DNA from: Curtobacterium sp. HSID17257
GTDB lineage: Bacteria; Actinomycetota; Actinomycetes; Actinomycetales; Microbacteriaceae
NCBI RefSeq assembly: GCF_003989515.1
Contig: NZ_RBLU01000004.1
Span: forward strand, 1-64,000
Length of the DNA: 64,000 bases
Direction of reading: 5' to 3'
Shown here: one piece after another, positions 61,106 to 64,000 of the stretch
Layout: each line of letters opens with the position of its first letter
Numbering within the stretch: position 1 is the stretch's first letter
Made by a program: the position numbers and the translations under genes
The notes under the pieces: model-generated
What the model saw: only the letters and a program-made list of their open reading frames with translations
Database searches by the model: none
What the model was told of the DNA's origin: nothing

Positions 61106-61942
61106 ATGGACCGAACCCCATCCGCCGGCGACCAGCCCGACGAGGACGCGACGCGCGCGACCGGAGATCGGCCCAGTCGCGGGAGCGACCCGCACCGAAT
61201 GGACCACATGACCGTCGACGTGATCCTGCCCTGCCTGGACGAGGCCGACGCGCTCCCGCGCGTCATCGGCAGCCTGCCCGAGGGGTACCGCGCCATCGTC
61301 GTCGACAACGGCTCGACCGACGGATCCGCCGACGTCGCCCGCGCCCACGGCGCGACCGTCGTCACCGAACCGGTCAAGGGCTTCGGCTCGGCCTGTGCCG
61401 CCGGCGTCGCCGCCGCGACCGCCGAGTACGTCGCCTTCTGCGACGCCGACGCCTCGATGGACCCCGGCGAGCTGCCCGACCTCGTCGCACGCGTCGCCGA
61501 CGGGCGGACCGACCTCGCCCTCGGTCGCCGCGTCCCGACCACCCGCGGCGCCTGGGCGCCGCACGCGCGCTTCGCCAACCGCGTGCTCGCCGTCCTGATG
61601 CGCCGCGCCACCGGCTACCGCCTCCGCGACCTCGGCCCGATGCGCGTCATGCGCCGTGCCGACCTGGTCGCCCTCGACCTGCAGGACCGCCGCAGCGGCT
61701 ACCCGCTCGAGATGGTCCTGGCCGCACACGCGGCCGGCTGGCGGGTCGACGAGTCCGACATCGGCTACGCCCAGCGCGTCGGTGACAGCAAGGTCACCGG
61801 CACGCTCCGCGGCACGGTCAACGCCGTCCGCGACATGTCCCGTCTGCTGCGCGAGTACGGACGGGAGGCACGACCCCGCGTGGTCGCGCCCGGTCCGGCC
61901 CGCGACGTGGCCGGGTCCACCACGGAAGGAGCACGCTCATGA
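61106..61942 (+). CDS. Family 2 glycosyltransferase (dolichol-phosphate-mannose synthase-like)
   Basis: 278 residues from ATG 61106; no ribosome site is seen, and the ATGs at 61199 or 61208, directly before TVDVILPCLDEADALPRVIG, are possible starts. GT2 motifs: ILPCLDEADALP, VDNGSTDGSADVAR, AFCDADASMDPGEL (DxD) and GRRVPTTRG. It has no membrane segment. It is the first of three coupled genes (ATGA overlaps) with a DUF2064 protein and a methyltransferase, a set seen together in many actinobacteria. Confidence 0.85.
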   Translation: MDRTPSAGDQPDEDATRATGDRPSRGSDPHRMDHMTVDVILPCLDEADALPRVIGSLPEGYRAIVVDNGSTDGSADVARAHGATVVTEPVKGFGSACAAGVAAATAEYVAFCDADASMDPGELPDLVARVADGRTDLALGRRVPTTRGAWAPHARFANRVLAVLMRRATGYRLRDLGPMRVMRRADLVALDLQDRRSGYPLEMVLAAHAAGWRVDESDIGYAQRVGDSKVTGTLRGTVNAVRDMSRLLREYGREARPRVVAPGPARDVAGSTTEGARS

Positions 61943-62589
61943 CGGACGTCACGGTGGTCGTCGTGGCCAAGGAGTGCCTGCCCGGCAAGGTCAAGACCCG
62001 GCTGACGCCGGCCCTGACCCCGGAGGGTGCTGCCCGCGTCGCCTCGGCCGCGCTGGCCGACACGATCGAGACGGTGCGCGCCCTGCCCGCCTCGCGTCGC
62101 GTGCTGCTCTACGACGGCGTCGTCCTGCCCGAGGGCACCGACGACTTCGAGGTCCTGCACCAGGTCGGCGGCGGACTCGACGAGCGCCTCGGGGCGATGT
62201 TCGACGCGATGACCGGTCCGACGCTGCTCGTCGGCATGGACACGCCGCAGGCTTCGCCGGAGCATCTCGTGCCGGTCTTCGAGGACCCGGAGCGCGACGC
62301 GTGGTTCGGCCCCGCGGACGACGGTGGCTTCTGGTCGCTGTACCTCCGCGAGCCCGACGGTGCGCTGCTCCGTGGCGTCCCGATGTCCCAGGACGACACC
62401 GGCGCCGTGCAGCTCGCACGCCTGACCGACGCCGGCCTGTCGGTCGGCACGCTGCCTGCACTGCTCGACGTCGACACCGTGGCGGACGCCGAGCAGGTCG
62501 CCGCCCTCGCGCCGACCTCGCGCTTCGCCACGGCCTTCGCCGCCGAGCGCGACACCACCATGACCACGACGACCGGAGGTGCCCGATGA
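61939..62589 (+). CDS. DUF2064 (TIGR04282-type) putative glycosyltransferase/nucleotidyltransferase
   Basis: 216 residues with ATG overlapping the GT2 stop. It has a nucleotide-diphospho-sugar transferase-like fold: VVVVAKECLPGKVKTRLTPAL (~5-25; by position), LVGMDTPQASPEHL (~97-110; Asp in GMDTP) and WFGPADDGGFWSLYL (~121-135). This is the DUF2064/rSAM-associated transferase 1 family; its substrate is unknown. Coupled on both sides. Confidence 0.87.
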   Translation: MTDVTVVVVAKECLPGKVKTRLTPALTPEGAARVASAALADTIETVRALPASRRVLLYDGVVLPEGTDDFEVLHQVGGGLDERLGAMFDAMTGPTLLVGMDTPQASPEHLVPVFEDPERDAWFGPADDGGFWSLYLREPDGALLRGVPMSQDDTGAVQLARLTDAGLSVGTLPALLDVDTVADAEQVAALAPTSRFATAFAAERDTTMTTTTGGAR

Positions 62590-63248
62590 CGATGCACGAC
62601 ACCGTCACGTTCGGCGCCGGCGGCGGCGAGCCGTACGCCCGCGCCCTGCAGACCGACGGCCACCTGCGCCTGACCGACCCGGACCGACCCGACGTCGAGG
62701 TCACGATGGACGTCGGCCGGTGGAGCGCCGCCGCCGACCGAGTCGACCGTTCGCTGCTCGAGGGAGCCGACGGCCCGGTGATCGACGTCGGGTGCGGTCC
62801 CGGACGCATGCTCGTCGCAGCCCGGGCGCTGGGCATCCCGTCGCTCGGTGTGGACGTCTCCGCCGAGGCCGTCGCGATCGCCCGACGCTCCGGCGGCACC
62901 GCCGTGCAGGGCTCCGTGTTCGACACCATCCCCGACGAGGGTCGCTGGGACACCGCGCTCGTGATCGACGGCAACATCGGCATCGGTGGCGACCCGGTCG
63001 CACTCCTGGCCCGCTGCGGCGAGATCGTCCGCGACGGTGGTCGCGTGGTCGTCGAGACGCACGCCGATCGCTCGGCCGACCGTGCGTTCACCGCGCACGT
63101 GGTCGACGTGGACGGCAACCGGAGCGAGGGCTTCCCGTGGGCCGAGGTCGGCGTCGACGCGCTGCTCCGGCACGCGGCCACCGCGGGCCTCAGCGCGCGG
63201 CAGAGCTGGACGACCGACGGACGGACGTTCTGCGAGCTCGTCGCCTGA
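62586..63248 (+). CDS. SAM-dependent class I methyltransferase
   Basis: 220 residues; ATG overlaps the DUF2064 stop, with GGAGG upstream. Motif I VIDVGCGPGRMLVAA (~65-79), LGVDVSAEAVAIA (~88), TALVIDGNIGIGGD (~122; by position) and RVVVETHADRS (~153). It probably modifies a product of the coupled glycosyltransferase genes. A 33-bp palindrome follows 5 bases after the stop. Confidence 0.87.
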   Translation: MTMHDTVTFGAGGGEPYARALQTDGHLRLTDPDRPDVEVTMDVGRWSAAADRVDRSLLEGADGPVIDVGCGPGRMLVAARALGIPSLGVDVSAEAVAIARRSGGTAVQGSVFDTIPDEGRWDTALVIDGNIGIGGDPVALLARCGEIVRDGGRVVVETHADRSADRAFTAHVVDVDGNRSEGFPWAEVGVDALLRHAATAGLSARQSWTTDGRTFCELVA

Positions 63249-63253
63249 ACACA

Positions 63254-63286
63254 CCTCGTTGTCTTGCATGATGCAAGACAACGAGG
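63254..63286. promoter_or_regulatory. 33-bp perfect palindrome after the methyltransferase gene
   Basis: Sixteen-base arms, 63254-63269 and 63271-63286, flank one central G and are exactly complementary; the core is TTGCATGATGCAA. It starts 5 bases after one stop and ends 81 bases before the next start. It may be a terminator, but the TTGCAT/ATGCAA core also looks like a PadR-type operator. Confidence 0.55.
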
Positions 63287-63367
63287 TAGCGTCGTGGGCA
63301 ACAGCCGACGGCGCCCTGGTCGTCGGTCTGACGGCTGTGGCCCTCGGCACGACGACGAGGAGCACCC

Positions 63368-63613
63368 GTGCAGAACCGACAGAACCCCCTCGGCGGCGCG
63401 TACGTCTCCGGCCTCGAGCAGCGTGACGAGATCGGCGCCTACGCGGTCGAGGCCGCGTGGCGCCCGGTCGGCAGCTACACCGGCACCGGTTCGGGCCGTG
63501 CACTCGGCCGGTTCGTGGACACCCAGTTCCGCCGCCCCGGCACCGCGACGTCCTCGACGCGCACCGTGACCGGGTCGCTGCGGACGGCGACCGGGTCGTT
63601 CCGGACCGCCTGA
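63368..63613 (+). CDS. Small basic protein of unknown function (81 aa)
   Basis: GTG start with AGGAG at good spacing. It opens with NRQNPLGGAYVSGLEQRDEI and ends with a Thr/Ser/Arg-rich tail (TSSTRTVTGSLRTATGSFRT) made of two TGSxRTA-type repeats. No membrane helix or signal peptide. I do not recognise the family. It lies between the 33-bp palindrome and a hairpin terminator, so it appears to be its own transcription unit. Confidence 0.6.
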   Translation: MQNRQNPLGGAYVSGLEQRDEIGAYAVEAAWRPVGSYTGTGSGRALGRFVDTQFRRPGTATSSTRTVTGSLRTATGSFRTA

Positions 63614-63632
63614 GCCGCCACTCCTCCAGACC

Positions 63633-63690
63633 GCGAGCGGTCGCCCACCCCGAGACGTCCCCCGCGTTCCCGGTGTGGGCGGCCGCTCGC
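63633..63690. terminator. 16-bp hairpin between convergent genes
   Basis: GCGAGCGGTCGCCCAC (63633-63648) pairs with its near-complement at 63675-63690 with one mismatch around a 26-base loop, after the 81-residue gene and before the convergent gene that runs off the window. Confidence 0.55.
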
Positions 63691-63711
63691 TCTGTGCTCA
63701 CCGGTCTGCGC

Positions 63712-64000
63712 TCACCGGTCGAGTCGTGGCTGCCGTGCGTCTCGCTCCGTCACCGGATACTGGATGAGCTGCGGCGACCACTCGCCAGGATGACGCTGCG
63801 CCCACTCGAGTGCGCGCAGGAACCGAGCCTGGGTGGACGGTGCGGGACCCCAGAGCCATCCCGACGGCTCGTCGTTGTACGGGAACTCCCACATGAGGAG
63901 CCGATGGGTGACCGCTTCGCCGAGGTCGACGTGACGGAGGATGACCCGATCTCCGCACGGGTCCTCCTGTCGATCGTGGTCCTCCCACTCGAGCCCCGCG
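63712..64000 (-). CDS. 3' part of an uncharacterised gene, cut by the window edge
   Basis: The frame is open from the right edge to a TGA at 63712 and gives ~95 residues, including RVILRHVDLGEAVTHRLLMW, FPYNDEPSGWLWGPAPSTQA and ALEWAQRHPGEWSPQLIQ. A methionine at 63894 is internal, since coding-like sequence (CGDRVILRHVDLG) continues upstream. Rich in Trp and Pro, no membrane helix; family not recognised. Confidence 0.55.
   Translation of the reverse strand, partial: AGLEWEDHDRQEDPCGDRVILRHVDLGEAVTHRLLMWEFPYNDEPSGWLWGPAPSTQARFLRALEWAQRHPGEWSPQLIQYPVTERDARQPRLDR

Overview
High-GC, gene-dense chromosomal DNA from an actinobacterium. GTG/ATG starts, many 4-bp GTGA/ATGA gene overlaps, leaderless-looking genes and the gene families present suggest a plant- or soil-associated Microbacteriaceae member, perhaps Curtobacterium; this is inference from gene content and style, because no rRNA marker is present. 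No prophage, insertion sequence or CRISPR array was seen. Several convergent gene pairs are separated by hairpins sharing the arm GGACGGGAGGC/GCCTCCCGTCC, a genome-specific terminator repeat.

Layout. 0.1-5.2 kb: a translationally coupled minus-strand triad (cellulose-synthase-like glycosyltransferase, small HATPase anti-sigma-type protein, and a degenerate GH26 domain fused to an OpgC acyltransferase). 5.3-12.2 kb: a TetR/short-chain epimerase divergent pair with clear palindromes, a DEAD-box helicase, and a DHA2 drug exporter with its own TetR. 12.2-13.3 kb: a HEPN-like/nucleotidyltransferase pair with an N-terminal winged helix and two operator-like palindromes. 13.4-19.7 kb: VOC protein, small unknown proteins, an Ltp-repeat protein, a DUF808 membrane protein, the Kup potassium transporter, and an MTA/SAH nucleosidase. 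19.8-24.5 kb: a two-component system divergent from a VanY-like carboxypeptidase, an alanine-racemase-like enzyme and a D-Ala-D-X ligase, with a 26-bp perfect palindrome between them: a VanG/VanC-style cell-wall precursor module.

24.6-37.2 kb: carbohydrate use. A secreted 1813-residue GH81 beta-1,3-glucanase with three F5/8 type C domains; an FNT channel; and a LacI-SBP-permease-permease-GH32 fructan operon without its own ATPase. 37.4-45.7 kb: a BLUF photoreceptor, then a CitA/DcuS-type two-component system next to dctA-pckG-gapB, which together would sense and import C4-dicarboxylates and run them into gluconeogenesis. 45.8-49.2 kb: two regulator/oxidoreductase divergent pairs.

49.2-51.5 kb holds what I consider the most unusual locus: an intact tRNA-Gln(TTG), then a 72-nt element that folds as a full cloverleaf with a CUG anticodon but has non-canonical D and T loops, then a 695-residue protein that I cannot place in any family. 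51.6-56 kb: MarR, VOC, an Uup-like ABC-F protein and a solitary Orc1/Cdc6-like ATPase behind an AT-rich promoter. 56-58.8 kb: molybdenum cofactor operon moeA-moaC-mogA-moaE. 58.9-63.6 kb: MTA phosphorylase coupled to a nucleotide-sugar epimerase, then a coupled glycosyltransferase/DUF2064/methyltransferase trio, a 33-bp palindrome and a small protein. The window ends inside a minus-strand gene of unknown function.
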